DNA from: Embleya scabrispora
Lineage (GTDB): Bacteria; Actinomycetota; Actinomycetes; Streptomycetales; Streptomycetaceae
DNA length: 64,000 nt
NCBI RefSeq assembly: GCF_002024165.1
Contig: NZ_MWQN01000001.1
Location: forward strand, 5,063,501 to 5,127,500
Reading direction: 5' to 3'
A program made the translations under genes and the position numbers. Positions 37,592-47,003 of the stretch are shown here, piece by piece; the stretch's first letter is position 1, and every line of letters starts with the position of its first letter. The notes beneath the pieces were generated by a model, which was not told where the DNA came from, ran no database searches, and saw nothing but the letters and a program-made list of their open reading frames with translations.

Positions 37592-38461
37592 TCAGTCCTT
37601 GGCGCAGACGAAGATCGCCGTGCCCGGGAGCAGGCGGCCGCGCAGGGGGCTCCAGCCGCCCCAGGTCGACTCCAGGTCGTCGGGCCACTCCGGTTCGACG
37701 ATGTCCAGGAGGCGGAAGCCGGCGCCGACCACCTCGCGCACCCGCTCACCGAGCGTGCGGTGTTGTTCGACGTAGGTGGCGCGGCCGGTGTGGTCCTGCT
37801 CGACGTAGGGGGTCGTGTCGAAGTACGAGGCGACCGCGGTCAGCCCCTCCGGCCCCGGCTCGTCCGGGAACGCCCAGCGGATCGGGTGGGTGATCGAGAA
37901 GACCCACCGCCCGCCCGGACGCAGCACCCGGAACACCTCGCGCATGATCCCCGCCCCGTCGGGGCTGAACGGCAGCGCGCCGTACGCGGAGAACGCCAGG
38001 TCGAAGCTCGCGTCGGCGAACGGCAGCCGGCCCGCGTCGGCCTGCACCACCGGCACCCGGGTGCCGTGCTCGGCGTCCAGTCGGCGCGAGTGCTGGAGCT
38101 GGCGCAGCGACAGGTCGAGCGCGATCGGGAACGCGCCGCGCGCGAGCAGCCGCCGCGAACACTGCGCCGCGCCCGCGCCCACTTCGAGAACGGTGCGCCC
38201 CTCGACCGGGCCGAGCAGCTTCACCCGGTCCTCGTCCAGCCCCTCCGGGCACCACGTGAAACGCGCGTCGCCGAGGAAGTCGCCGTGCTCGACCTGGTAC
38301 TCGTCGGCGTTCGCGTCCCACCACCGGCGGCCCGCGCGCACACTCTCGACGAGGCCGACCCGGCGGCGTACCGCGTCGTCGTCGACGCCGTCCGCGTCCT
38401 CGGGGTCGACGTAGCGTGCGACCAGTGACGCGTGGGGGTCGTGGGACGTGGGCCGGTTCAC
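37592..38461 (-). CDS. Class I SAM-dependent methyltransferase
   Basis: 289 residues from the GTG at 38461 (GGGAG just upstream). The SAM-binding loop is VLEVGAGAAQCSRRLL, with an acidic residue after the second strand in IALDLSLRQL and DAGRLPFADASFDLAFSAYGALPF as the motif III region. The N-terminus holds a WWDANADEYQVEHGDFLG segment seen in this actinobacterial methyltransferase group. The substrate is unknown. The gene is divergent from rpsA across a 301-base gap. Confidence 0.88.
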   Translation of the reverse strand: MNRPTSHDPHASLVARYVDPEDADGVDDDAVRRRVGLVESVRAGRRWWDANADEYQVEHGDFLGDARFTWCPEGLDEDRVKLLGPVEGRTVLEVGAGAAQCSRRLLARGAFPIALDLSLRQLQHSRRLDAEHGTRVPVVQADAGRLPFADASFDLAFSAYGALPFSPDGAGIMREVFRVLRPGGRWVFSITHPIRWAFPDEPGPEGLTAVASYFDTTPYVEQDHTGRATYVEQHRTLGERVREVVGAGFRLLDIVEPEWPDDLESTWGGWSPLRGRLLPGTAIFVCAKD

Positions 38462-38762
38462 TTGGCTCCCAGGGTGCGGTGAAGCCGCGGTATCGCTGCG
38501 GGCGGGCACGGACGCGCGTAGGGTACTCCCTTCGGGACGTCCGGGTTGATCGCATGCATCCCGTGCGCGTTGACCGCACCCGGTCGGCCCCGTATGCTGC
38601 AAGTTGCGCCGCGGGCCTGCGTGAACTCAGACGGAGCAGGTCGCGCTCACCTTTGTCGATCCCACGCCATCCTCTTGCATGGACTGCGGTCGTCGGGGGC
38701 GAAACCGGGTCCACAAGCGTGTTTGAAAACGACTTCTGTCCGTACCCGGAGCCCTTACCCAC
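38462..38762 (+). other. Intergenic region with rpsA promoter and leader
   Basis: 301 bases between the divergent methyltransferase and rpsA genes. It holds the strong promoter at 38570-38598 and a predicted leader of about 155 bases. No small gene is supported. Confidence 0.7.
38570..38598 (+). promoter_or_regulatory. Housekeeping-type promoter of rpsA
   Basis: TTGACC, a 17-base spacer, TATGCT: nearly consensus for the principal (HrdB-type) sigma factor and the best promoter match in the window. Confidence 0.8.
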
Positions 38763-40250
38763 ATGACGAGCAGCACCGAGGCCACGCCCAGCACCACCCC
38801 GCAGGTGGCGGTCAACGACATCGGCTCCGAGGAAGACTTCCTCGCAGCGATCGATGAGACGATCAAGTACTTCAACGACGGCGACATCGTGGATGGCGTG
38901 ATCGTCAAGGTCGACCGGGACGAGGTCCTGCTCGACATCGGTTACAAGACCGAAGGCGTCATCCCGTCCCGCGAGCTTTCCATCAAGCACGACGTGGACC
39001 CCCACGAGGTCGTCACTGTCGGTGACCACATCGAGGCCTTGGTTCTCCAGAAGGAGGACAAGGAAGGCCGCCTGATCCTCTCGAAGAAGCGGGCGCAGTA
39101 CGAGCGCGCCTGGGGCACGATCGAGAAGATCAAGGAAGAGGACGGCATCGTCACCGGTACCGTCATCGAGGTCGTCAAGGGTGGTCTCATCCTGGACATC
39201 GGCCTCCGCGGCTTCCTCCCGGCCTCGCTGGTCGAGATGCGTCGTGTGCGGGACCTCCAGCCGTACGTGGGCAAGGAGCTCGAAGCCAAGATCATCGAGC
39301 TGGACAAGAACCGCAACAACGTGGTCCTGTCCCGCCGTGCCTGGCTCGAGCAGACCCAGTCCGAGGTGCGCCAGACGTTCCTCACGACCCTGCAGAAGGG
39401 TCAGGTCCGCACGGGCGTCGTCTCCTCGATCGTCAACTTCGGTGCGTTCGTGGACCTCGGCGGCGTCGACGGCCTGGTGCACGTCTCCGAGCTGTCCTGG
39501 AAGCACATCGACCACCCGTCCGAGGTTGTCGAGGTCGGCCAGGAAGTCACCGTCGAGGTCCTCGACGTCGACATGGACCGCGAGCGTGTCTCCCTGTCGC
39601 TGAAGGCGACCCAGGAAGACCCGTGGCAGCAGTTCGCCCGGACCCACCAGATCGGCCAGGTCGTTCCCGGCAAGGTCACCAAGCTCGTTCCGTTCGGGGC
39701 GTTCGTCCGCGTGGACGAGGGCATCGAGGGTCTGGTGCACATCTCCGAGCTGGCCGAGCGCCACGTGGAGATCCCGGAGCAGGTCGTCCAGGTCGGCGAC
39801 GAGATCTTCGTCAAGGTCATCGACATCGACCTCGAGCGTCGCCGCATCAGCCTCTCGCTGAAGCAGGCCAACGAGGCGTTCGGCGCGGACCCGGCCACGG
39901 CCGAGTTCGACCCGACCCTCTACGGCATGGCCGCGACCTACGACGACGCGGGCAACTACATCTACCCGGACGGCTTCGACCCCGAGACCAACGACTGGCT
40001 CGAGGGCTTCGACAAGCAGCGCGAGGAGTGGGAGAAGCAGTACGCCGACGCCCAGGCGCGCTTCGAGTCGCACCAGCAGCAGGTCGTCAAGGCCCGCGAG
40101 GCCGAGGCGGAGGCCGTGGCCGGCGAGGCCGCGGGCGCGTACTCCTCGGGCGGTGACGACGAGGTCGAGGCCGACACCACCGGCGGCGCCCTCGCGTCGG
40201 ACGAGGCGCTGGCCGCGCTGCGCGAGAAGCTGGCCGGCGGCCAGAGCTGA
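38763..40250 (+). CDS. rpsA: 30S ribosomal protein S1
   Basis: 495 residues with four S1 RNA-binding repeats (about residues 36-105, 123-190, 208-278 and 293-365), each ending in motifs like VSLSLKATQEDPW. The actinobacterial form has four repeats rather than the six of E. coli. A hydrophilic tail follows. S1 helps load mRNA on the 30S subunit. Codon use is markedly biased (AAG, GTC, CTC), as expected for a highly expressed gene. Confidence 0.97.
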   Translation: MTSSTEATPSTTPQVAVNDIGSEEDFLAAIDETIKYFNDGDIVDGVIVKVDRDEVLLDIGYKTEGVIPSRELSIKHDVDPHEVVTVGDHIEALVLQKEDKEGRLILSKKRAQYERAWGTIEKIKEEDGIVTGTVIEVVKGGLILDIGLRGFLPASLVEMRRVRDLQPYVGKELEAKIIELDKNRNNVVLSRRAWLEQTQSEVRQTFLTTLQKGQVRTGVVSSIVNFGAFVDLGGVDGLVHVSELSWKHIDHPSEVVEVGQEVTVEVLDVDMDRERVSLSLKATQEDPWQQFARTHQIGQVVPGKVTKLVPFGAFVRVDEGIEGLVHISELAERHVEIPEQVVQVGDEIFVKVIDIDLERRRISLSLKQANEAFGADPATAEFDPTLYGMAATYDDAGNYIYPDGFDPETNDWLEGFDKQREEWEKQYADAQARFESHQQQVVKAREAEAEAVAGEAAGAYSSGGDDEVEADTTGGALASDEALAALREKLAGGQS

Positions 40251-40302
40251 GCTCGGGCGGACGACGCCTCGAGGTGAACCTCGGGTAGTCGGATGTATCG
40301 CG

Positions 40303-40336
40303 AGGCCCCATCTCCCTTCGGGGAGGTGGGGCCTTT
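40303..40336 (+). terminator. Terminator after rpsA
   Basis: AGGCCCCATCTCCC-TTCG-GGGAGGTGGGGCCT then TT: perfect 14 bp with a stable TTCG tetraloop. Confidence 0.88.
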
Positions 40337-40429
40337 CGATGTCCCGGGCGCGAGGGCGTTTTCCGGTGCGGCGGCGCGAACGGCACTAGGGTCGGGATCG
40401 GTCACACGGCAGCCGGGGGAGGGTGCGGC

Positions 40430-41695
40430 GTGTACGTCTCGTCCACACGTGCGGATGCGCCGCTCGCGCGGCCCGGATCGGGGCGCGGTGTGGGAGTCAC
40501 CGGCAATGTGATCGCCCTGGGCATGGTCAGTCTGGTCACCGACATCTCCTCCGAGATGGTCACCGCCGTGATGCCGCTCTACCTGGTCACGGGCCTGGGC
40601 CTGACGATGCTTCAGTTCGGCTTCCTGGACGGCCTGTACTCCGGTGTCACGGTCTTCCTGCGGCTGGTCGGCGGCCACCTCGCGGATCGGTTCGCCGCCC
40701 GCAAGCCGGTCGCGGTGGTCGGCTACGGGATGTCCGCCGTGGCCAAGCTCGGCCTGCCGCTGGTCGGCGCCTCGGTGCCGGGGATCGGCGCGGTGCTCGC
40801 CGCCGACCGGGCGGGCAAGGGGCTGCGTACGGCGCCGCGCGACGCGCTGATCTCGCTGTCCGGCACGCCCGAGGCGCAGGGGCGCGCGTTCGGCGTGCAT
40901 CGTGCGCTCGACACCGTCGGGGCGTTCACCGGGCCGCTGGTGGCGTTCACCATCCTGGCCGCGGTGGGCACCGCCTACGACGCGGTGTTCGTGGTGAGCT
41001 TCTGCGTCGGCATGGTGGCGGTGGCGATGCTCGTGCTGTTCGTGCGCGACCACCGGGATCCCCAGGAGCACCGGCCCGGATGGCGCGATGGGGCAAGGCT
41101 GTTGCGGGATCGGCCCTATCGCCGGTTGTGCGTGGTGGCGGCGGTGCTCGGTCTGGTCACGGTCAGCGACGCGTTCGTGTATCTGCTGCTCCAGCACCGG
41201 CTGGAGATCCGCCCGCACTGGTTCCCGCTGTTGCCGCTGGGCACCGCCGGGGTCTACCTCGTGCTGGCGCTGCCGCTGGGGCGGCTGGCCGACCGGATCG
41301 GGCGGCGCCGGGTGTTCCTGGCCGGGCACGGCGCGCTGCTGGCGGCGTATCTGTTCCTGGGCGGTCCGCTCGGCGGAGTGCCGCTGCTGCTCACGGTGCT
41401 CGCCCTGCACGGGGTGTTCTACGCGGCCACCGACGGCGTGTTGTCGGCCGCGGTGGGCGCGCGGTTGCCGGCGGCGGGTCGGGCGGGCGGGATGGCGGTG
41501 GTGCAGACCGGGCAGGCGGTGGGCCGGTTCGCCTCCTCGATGGTCTTCGGCGCGTTGTGGACCGCGTGGGGGCCGGCCACGGCGATCCGGGTGCTCGCGG
41601 TCGCCCTCGCGGTGGCCCTGTTCGGCTCCACCCTCGCGCTGGCGGGACGCCGGGTGCGGGCGACGCGACCCACGGAGGTCCACGATGTCCGTTGA
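40430..41695 (+). CDS. MFS transporter
   Basis: 421 residues with about 12 hydrophobic helices. The loop between helices 2 and 3 (GGHLADRFAARKPVAVVGYG) and the matching loop in the second half (LADRIGRRRVFLAGHG) are MFS signatures. DRAGKGLRTAPRDALIS is typical of a group of uncharacterised actinobacterial MFS proteins. The substrate is unknown. GTG start behind GGGGGAGGG. The next gene starts 11 bases before this stop, so the two are co-translated. Confidence 0.88.
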   Translation: MYVSSTRADAPLARPGSGRGVGVTGNVIALGMVSLVTDISSEMVTAVMPLYLVTGLGLTMLQFGFLDGLYSGVTVFLRLVGGHLADRFAARKPVAVVGYGMSAVAKLGLPLVGASVPGIGAVLAADRAGKGLRTAPRDALISLSGTPEAQGRAFGVHRALDTVGAFTGPLVAFTILAAVGTAYDAVFVVSFCVGMVAVAMLVLFVRDHRDPQEHRPGWRDGARLLRDRPYRRLCVVAAVLGLVTVSDAFVYLLLQHRLEIRPHWFPLLPLGTAGVYLVLALPLGRLADRIGRRRVFLAGHGALLAAYLFLGGPLGGVPLLLTVLALHGVFYAATDGVLSAAVGARLPAAGRAGGMAVVQTGQAVGRFASSMVFGALWTAWGPATAIRVLAVALAVALFGSTLALAGRRVRATRPTEVHDVR

Positions 41696-42746
41696 CATCG
41701 ACGCCGACGCGCCGGTGCGGCCGGTGGTCACCCGGCGGCGCGTCCTGGTGTTCGCGCTGGTCCTGGTGCTGCTCGCGGGCGTCGCGATCGGCTACACGGT
41801 GTACGCGGTGCGGCGCGAGGACGACCGGCTCTACGGCGGCGCCGGCACCGCGCCGGGCGGGCCGCCGCTGAGTCTGGTCGGCGCGCCGCGGCTGCTGTTT
41901 CGCAGCACCGAGTCGGGCCCGGGGTACGGCCGGCTGGCCACCGTCGCGGCGGCCGACCCTGGCGGGCCGCGCACGGTGGGCGAGCGCTCCTGCGACCGGG
42001 TCTACGCGGCCGGCGGCACCGCGGTGTGCCTGGCCACCGAGGGCGGCCTGACCAGGACCCCCGTGGCGCTGGTCCTGGACGCGAACCTGCGCCAGGTGCG
42101 CCGGATCGAGTTGGCCGGCACACCCAACCGGGCCCGGGTCTCCGCGTCGGGGCGGATGGCGTCGTGGACCGTGTTCGTCTACGGCGACTCGTACGCGTCC
42201 ATGACCTTCTCCACCCGGACCTCGATCCTGGACACCCGTACGGGGGAGCTGACCGCGAACCTGGAGGACTTCACCACCACCCGGGACGGCAAGGAACTCA
42301 AGTCGCCGGACCGCAACTTCTGGGGCGTCACCTTCACCGCCGACGACAACACCTTCTACGCCACCTTGTCGACCAACACCACCGGCCGCACCTACCTGGT
42401 CCGCGGGGACCTCGCGGCGCGCACCATGACCGTGCTGCGGGAGAACGTCGAATGCCCGTCGTTGTCCCCGGACGGGACCCGGCTGGTGTTCAAGAAGAAG
42501 GTCTCGCAGAGCACCCGCAACCCATGGCGCCTGCACGTGCTCGACCTCGCCACGATGCGCGAGACGCCGCTCGCGGAGACCCACAGCGTGGACGACCAGG
42601 CGATCTGGATCGACGACCACACGGTGGGGTACGCGCTGCCCACCGGCTCCGGCGCGGCCGGCGACGTGTGGTCGGTGCCGGCCGACGGCGGCGGCGCGCC
42701 GGCCCGGCTCGTGGTCGGCGGATTCTCCCCGGCGCCGCTGCGCTGA
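41685..42746 (+). CDS. Membrane-anchored TolB/beta-propeller-like protein
   Basis: 353 residues. One helix (about residues 19-42) anchors an extracytoplasmic domain built of short beta repeats of the TolB/WD40-like type: VSASGRMASWTVF, GVTFTADDNTFYAT, CPSLSPDGTRLVFKKK and VDDQAIWIDDHTVGYA. Such propellers usually bind partners and have no catalytic activity. ATG at 41685 with CGGAGG upstream, overlapping the MFS gene end. Its coupling to an MFS transporter suggests an accessory role, which is an inference. Confidence 0.78.
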   Translation: MSVDIDADAPVRPVVTRRRVLVFALVLVLLAGVAIGYTVYAVRREDDRLYGGAGTAPGGPPLSLVGAPRLLFRSTESGPGYGRLATVAAADPGGPRTVGERSCDRVYAAGGTAVCLATEGGLTRTPVALVLDANLRQVRRIELAGTPNRARVSASGRMASWTVFVYGDSYASMTFSTRTSILDTRTGELTANLEDFTTTRDGKELKSPDRNFWGVTFTADDNTFYATLSTNTTGRTYLVRGDLAARTMTVLRENVECPSLSPDGTRLVFKKKVSQSTRNPWRLHVLDLATMRETPLAETHSVDDQAIWIDDHTVGYALPTGSGAAGDVWSVPADGGGAPARLVVGGFSPAPLR

Positions 42747-43100
42747 CCACGCGCAAGGACGCGCTTGCGCATCGGACAGGCCTCGCGCAGGCTGCGGGTC
42801 TGCCACAGTTCCGTCACGAAATGCCCCGCGCGGCCCGGCGATATTCCCCGTTCGGCAGCGTGTGACCTGGAACGAAGCCGCAGGACGGGTGCCCGATCGG
42901 TGGCGGAGCCTTCGGGGCGATACCGGGCCGACTCGGCGAAGAGCGCCCGCGAGGTTCGCGTACCCTGACTCATTGGTGCCATGCGCCGGGCTCATATGGA
43001 AGTGGCCCGTGTGGCGGTCGGGACGACCGCCGGAGCACGTAGGCCCCCGGACTTCGGGGCAGGGCGCCCACTCGACGTGCAGTAGGAATTGGGGATATCG
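42747..43100 (+). other. Intergenic region before the DPA cassette
   Basis: 354 bases without a supported gene. It presumably holds the promoter of the PAP2-UbiA-DprE1-DprE2 genes. I did not find a convincing -35/-10 pair. Confidence 0.6.
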
Positions 43101-43664
43101 ATGGCCTTTGGTGGAGCGTTCGCCACCGGGCAGGTAGTCAAGACCGTCGGCGCGTCCGACGTCGCCCTGTACCGCGGGGTGCGCGGGCGCACCGGGCACC
43201 CGGTCGTCCAGCGCACGAGCAAGGCGCTGTCCTTCGCCGGGGAGCACGCGGGTGTCTGGCTCGCCGCGGGTCTGGTCGGCGCCGCGGTGGACCGCGACCG
43301 TCGGCCCGAGTGGCTGCGCGCCACCGCGACCGTCGCCGGGGCGCACGTGGCCAGCATGGTGATCAAGCGCGTCGTGCGCCGCCCCCGACCGGCCATAGCG
43401 GGTCTGGAGCCGACCGTGCGCACCGCGGGCCGACACAGCTTCCCCTCCTCGCACTCCGTCTCCTCCGCTGCCGCGGCCGTGGCGTTCCACGGTCTGCTGC
43501 CCACGGCCGTCACCGGCACGGCAGCCGCCGCGACGTGTTTCTCGCGGCTCGTCGTGGGCGTCCACTATCCGTCCGACGTGGCCGCCGGCGCGACCATGGG
43601 TCTCGCCGCGGGTGGCTTGGGTCGAGCGTGGGTCCGCCGCGCAGAGCGTCCGAAGGGGTTCTGA
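43101..43664 (+). CDS. PAP2-family phosphatase, probable decaprenylphosphoryl-5-phosphoribose phosphatase
   Basis: 187 residues. The three PAP2 motifs are present: KRVVRRPRP (about 93-101), SFPSSHSVSSA (about 114-124) and SRLVVGVHYPSD (about 147-158), with helices between them. A phosphatase of this size beside ubiA and dprE1 corresponds by context to the mycobacterial enzyme that removes the 5-phosphate from decaprenylphosphoryl-phosphoribose (Rv3807c type). The ATG at 43101 is chosen. The next gene begins four bases after the stop. Confidence 0.82.
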   Translation: MAFGGAFATGQVVKTVGASDVALYRGVRGRTGHPVVQRTSKALSFAGEHAGVWLAAGLVGAAVDRDRRPEWLRATATVAGAHVASMVIKRVVRRPRPAIAGLEPTVRTAGRHSFPSSHSVSSAAAAVAFHGLLPTAVTGTAAAATCFSRLVVGVHYPSDVAAGATMGLAAGGLGRAWVRRAERPKGF

Positions 43665-43668
43665 AGTC

Positions 43669-44667
43669 TTGAGTACATCCGAAGTCGAAGCGTCGCTCGA
43701 GCCGGACGAGGCCCTGGTCGTACCGGGCCAGGCCGTCGGGGCGGCGACCGCCGTGGCCCCGACCCCGGTGGAGGCGCCCGCGCCGCCGCGTGGGGGACTG
43801 GCCGGCGGCCTGCTGAAGCTGGCCCGACCCAAGCAGTGGGTCAAGAACGTGCTCGTGTTCGCCGCGCCGCTGGCGGCCGGGCGACTGGACGAGGGCTACG
43901 TCCTGGGCCACAGCGCGATCATGTTCGTGTTGTTCTGCCTCGCCGCCTCGGCGATCTACTACATCAACGACGCGTTCGACGTCGAGGCCGACCGCGAGCA
44001 CCCCACCAAGCGCAACCGCCCGATCGCCTCCGGCGTGGTGCCGGTCAAGCTCGCCTGGACGCTCGGCCCGATCCTGGGCATCGCCGCGGTGGTGCTCGGG
44101 GTGCTGCTGTGCAACCCGGGGACCGCGCTGGTCCTGGGCCTGTACGTGGTGCTCAACGTCGCGTACTGCTTCTCCTTCAAGCACGTGGTCGTGCTCGACC
44201 TGGCCATGGTCGCCTCCGGGTTCCTCTTCCGGGCGATGGCCGGCGGCACCGCGTCCGAACTGCCGCTGTCGCGCTGGTTCCTGCTCACCGCGGGCTTCGG
44301 CTCGTTGTTCATGGTCGCGGGCAAGCGCTACTCGGAGATGGTGCTGATGGGCGAGGAGGCGGCCAAGACGCGCGCCTCGCTGGCCAACTACTCGATCACC
44401 TACCTGCGCTTCGTGTGGCAGATGGCGGTGTCGGTGACGCTGCTCACCTACTCGCTGTGGGCGTTCCAGATCCCCGAGGGCGATTCCACCCTGGCCTGGC
44501 ACCAGTTGTCGCTGGTCCCGTTCGGCTTCGCCTTCCTGCGCTACGCCGTGTACGTGGACGCCGGAACCGCGGGGTCCCCCGAGGACGTTCTCCTCAAGGA
44601 CAAGGTCCTCGTCGGCCTTGGCTTCGCCTGGCTTCTCACCTTTGTTCTGGGAGTGTTCCATGTCTGA
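43669..44667 (+). CDS. ubiA: Decaprenyl-phosphate phosphoribosyltransferase (UbiA family)
   Basis: 332 residues from a TTG start four bases after the PAP2 gene. A polar N-terminus of about 45 residues leads to RPKQWVKNVLVFAAPLA and about eight helices. The prenyl-phosphate/Mg site is YYINDAFDVEADREHPTKRN, with the NDxxDxxxD motif of DPPR synthases. The enzyme joins PRPP to decaprenyl phosphate in the membrane, the first step to decaprenylphosphoryl-arabinose. The symbol follows the mycobacterial Rv3806c usage. Its stop overlaps dprE1 by eight bases. Confidence 0.88.
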   Translation: MSTSEVEASLEPDEALVVPGQAVGAATAVAPTPVEAPAPPRGGLAGGLLKLARPKQWVKNVLVFAAPLAAGRLDEGYVLGHSAIMFVLFCLAASAIYYINDAFDVEADREHPTKRNRPIASGVVPVKLAWTLGPILGIAAVVLGVLLCNPGTALVLGLYVVLNVAYCFSFKHVVVLDLAMVASGFLFRAMAGGTASELPLSRWFLLTAGFGSLFMVAGKRYSEMVLMGEEAAKTRASLANYSITYLRFVWQMAVSVTLLTYSLWAFQIPEGDSTLAWHQLSLVPFGFAFLRYAVYVDAGTAGSPEDVLLKDKVLVGLGFAWLLTFVLGVFHV

Positions 44668-46045
44668 CGGCCCGTCGGCCGACGTACGACCCGCCGCTCG
44701 ACGGGTCCGGCTGAACGGATGGGGACGCACCGCCCCCACCTTCGCCGACGTCGTGCGGCCCACCACCCGCGAGCAGGTCGCGACCGCCCTGGGGCGGCGC
44801 ACCTCGCGCGGGGTGATCGCCCGCGGCCTGGGCCGCTCCTACGGCGACCCCGCGCAGAACGGCGGCGGCACCGTCCTGGACATGACCGGCCTGGACCGGA
44901 TCCTCGCGGTGGACCTGGAACGCGGTCTGGTCACCTGCGAGGCCGGGGTCAGCCTGGACCGGTTGATCGAACTGTTCGTCCCGTTCGGCTTCTTCGTCCC
45001 GGTCACCCCCGGCACCCGGCAGGTGACCGTCGGCGGCGCGATCGGCGCCGACGTGCACGGCAAGAACCACCACGCCGACGGCAGCTTCTGCAACCACGTG
45101 CTGTCCATCGACCTGCTCCTGGCCGACGGCACCGAGCGCACCGTCACCCCCGACAACGACCCGGAGCTGTTCTGGGCCACCGCCGGCGGCATGGGCCTGA
45201 CCGGCCTGGTGTTGTCCGCGACCATCCGCATGACGCCCATCGAGACCTCGCTCGCGTCGGTGGACACCGACCGCACGCGCAACCTCGACGAGGCCATGGC
45301 GCTGATGGCCGAGACGGACGAGAAGTACACGTACACCGTCGCCTGGCTCGACTGCCTGGCCAAGGGCGCCAACCTGGGCCGCTGCGTGCTCACCTGCGGC
45401 GAGTTCGCCGCGCTCGACGACCTGCCCGCCAAGCAGCGCCGGGACCCGCTGCGCTTTCGCACCGGCTCGCTGCTGACCGTGCCGGACCTGGTGCCGGGCC
45501 GGCTGCCGAACAAGCTCACCATGGGGCTGTTCAACGAGCTGTGGTACCGCAAGGCGCCCAAGCACAAGGTCGGCCAACTCCAGTCGATCACCGCGTTCTT
45601 CCACCCGCTCGACCTGGTCCAGGAGTGGAACCGCGTCTACGGGCGCACCGGCTTCCTCCAGTACCAGTTCGTGGTGCCGTTCGGCCGTGAGGACGGGCTG
45701 GTCAAGGCGGTCGAGACGATCAGCCGGCACGGCGCGCCCTCCTCGCTCACCGTGCTCAAGCGCTTCGGTCCGGGCAACGCGGGCTTCCTGTCCTTCCCCA
45801 AGCCGGGCTGGACGCTGACCCTCGACTTCCCGACCAACACCCCCGGTCTGGCCCGGCTGCTGCGCGAGCTCGACGAGATCGTGCTGGGCAACGAGGGCCG
45901 CTTCTACCTCGCCAAGGACTCGCGGATGGACCCGGCCGACCTGGCCCGGATGTACCCGCGGCTGGAGCAGTTCCGCGAGGTGCGCGCCAAGGTCGACCCG
46001 GACGGCGTCTTCGTCTCCGACCAGGCGCGCCGGCTCGGACTTTGA
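44660..46045 (+). CDS. dprE1: Decaprenylphosphoryl-beta-D-ribose 2'-oxidase
   Basis: 461 residues, equal in length to the mycobacterial enzyme. FAD-binding segments are RGLGRSYGDPAQNGGG and GTRQVTVGGAIGADVHGKNH. The active-site Lys is Lys419 in YLAKDSR. In mycobacteria the residue attacked by benzothiazinones is Cys387, in GWNICVDF; here the aligned segment is GWTLTLDF and the residue is Thr387. It oxidises the ribose 2'-OH of decaprenylphosphoryl-ribose to the keto intermediate. Neighbours supply the preceding and next steps. The overlap with ubiA indicates coupled translation. Confidence 0.9.
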   Translation: MSDGPSADVRPAARRVRLNGWGRTAPTFADVVRPTTREQVATALGRRTSRGVIARGLGRSYGDPAQNGGGTVLDMTGLDRILAVDLERGLVTCEAGVSLDRLIELFVPFGFFVPVTPGTRQVTVGGAIGADVHGKNHHADGSFCNHVLSIDLLLADGTERTVTPDNDPELFWATAGGMGLTGLVLSATIRMTPIETSLASVDTDRTRNLDEAMALMAETDEKYTYTVAWLDCLAKGANLGRCVLTCGEFAALDDLPAKQRRDPLRFRTGSLLTVPDLVPGRLPNKLTMGLFNELWYRKAPKHKVGQLQSITAFFHPLDLVQEWNRVYGRTGFLQYQFVVPFGREDGLVKAVETISRHGAPSSLTVLKRFGPGNAGFLSFPKPGWTLTLDFPTNTPGLARLLRELDEIVLGNEGRFYLAKDSRMDPADLARMYPRLEQFREVRAKVDPDGVFVSDQARRLGL

Positions 46046-46105
46046 GCCGACCCTCCTTCGTCTTCCTCCGTCTGTTGTGAACCACGCTTTTGTGAAGGAC
46101 GCACC

Positions 46106-46861
46106 GTGAAAGACGCCTTGGGCGCACCGCAGTCCCTGCTCGTTCTCGGCGGTACCTCCGAGATCGCGCTGACCACGGCCCGCGCGATGGTCGCCGAGCG
46201 CGTGCGGCGGGTCGTGCTCGCCGGGCGCCCCTCCGCCGGGCTCGAGGCGGCCGCCGACGACCTGCGCGGTCGCGGCGCCACGGTCGAGGTGGTCGCGTTC
46301 GACGCGGCCGAGCCCGACGACCACGAGAAGACCATCGACGAGGTCTTCGCGGCGGGCGACATCGACGTCGTGCTGCTCGCCTTCGGCGTGCTCGGCGACC
46401 AGGACGCCGACGCGAAGGACCCGGCCGCCGCCGCGCGCGTCGCGCAGGTCAACTACGTGGGCGGCGTCTCCGCCGGGCTCGCGGCGGCGAACGCGCTGTC
46501 CCGGCAGGGGCACGGGGCGCTCGCGGTGATCTCGTCGGTGGCCGGCGAGCGGGCCCGCAAGTCGAACTTCATCTACGGCTCGACCAAGGCCGGCCTGGAC
46601 GCGTTCGCGCAGGGCCTGGGCGACAAGCTGCACGGCACGGGCGTGCACGTGATGGTGGTCCGGCCCGGATTCGTCCGGACCAAGATGACCGAGGGCCTGC
46701 CGGACGTGCCGCTGGCCACCACGCCGGAGGTCGTCGCCGAGGCGATCGTCAAGGGCCTGCGGCGCAAGTCGCCGGTGGTGTGGGTGCCCGGTCAGTTCCG
46801 CTTCGTGATGTCGGCGCTGCGCCACGTGCCGCGCCCGATCTTCCGCAAGCTCAACATCTGA
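46106..46861 (+). CDS. dprE2: Decaprenylphosphoryl-2-keto-D-ribose reductase (SDR)
   Basis: 251 residues, GTG start 60 bases after dprE1. A short-chain dehydrogenase with nucleotide loop [17 protein letters not shown], the catalytic Ser in [13 protein letters not shown], and YGSTKAG with the Tyr and Lys. C-terminal basic residues ([11 protein letters not shown]) suit membrane association. It reduces the keto product of DprE1 to give decaprenylphosphoryl-D-arabinose, the donor for arabinosylation. A strong hairpin follows. Confidence 0.88.
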   Translation: MKDALGAPQSLLVLGGTSEIALTTARAMVAERVRRVVLAGRPSAGLEAAADDLRGRGATVEVVAFDAAEPDDHEKTIDEVFAAGDIDVVLLAFGVLGDQDADAKDPAAAARVAQVNYVGGVSAGLAAANALSRQGHGALAVISSVAGERARKSNFIYGSTKAGLDAFAQGLGDKLHGTGVHVMVVRPGFVRTKMTEGLPDVPLATTPEVVAEAIVKGLRRKSPVVWVPGQFRFVMSALRHVPRPIFRKLNI

Positions 46862-46874
46862 CGTCCCGTGCCGT

Positions 46875-46912
46875 GCGAAAGCCCGCCCCGATGGTTCGGG
46901 GCGGGCTTTCGC
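46875..46912 (+). terminator. Terminator after dprE2
   Basis: GCGAAAGCCCGCCCC and its 15-base complement around an 8-base loop; perfect pairing. Confidence 0.85.
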
Positions 46913-47003
46913 GTGTCCGGGCCGGGGCCTTCCGGGCGGGCGCCGTCCGGCCGCTACGGTGGCCCGGTCGTGGTTGACCCGGGTACGGACGAGGGGCGCG
47001 GGC

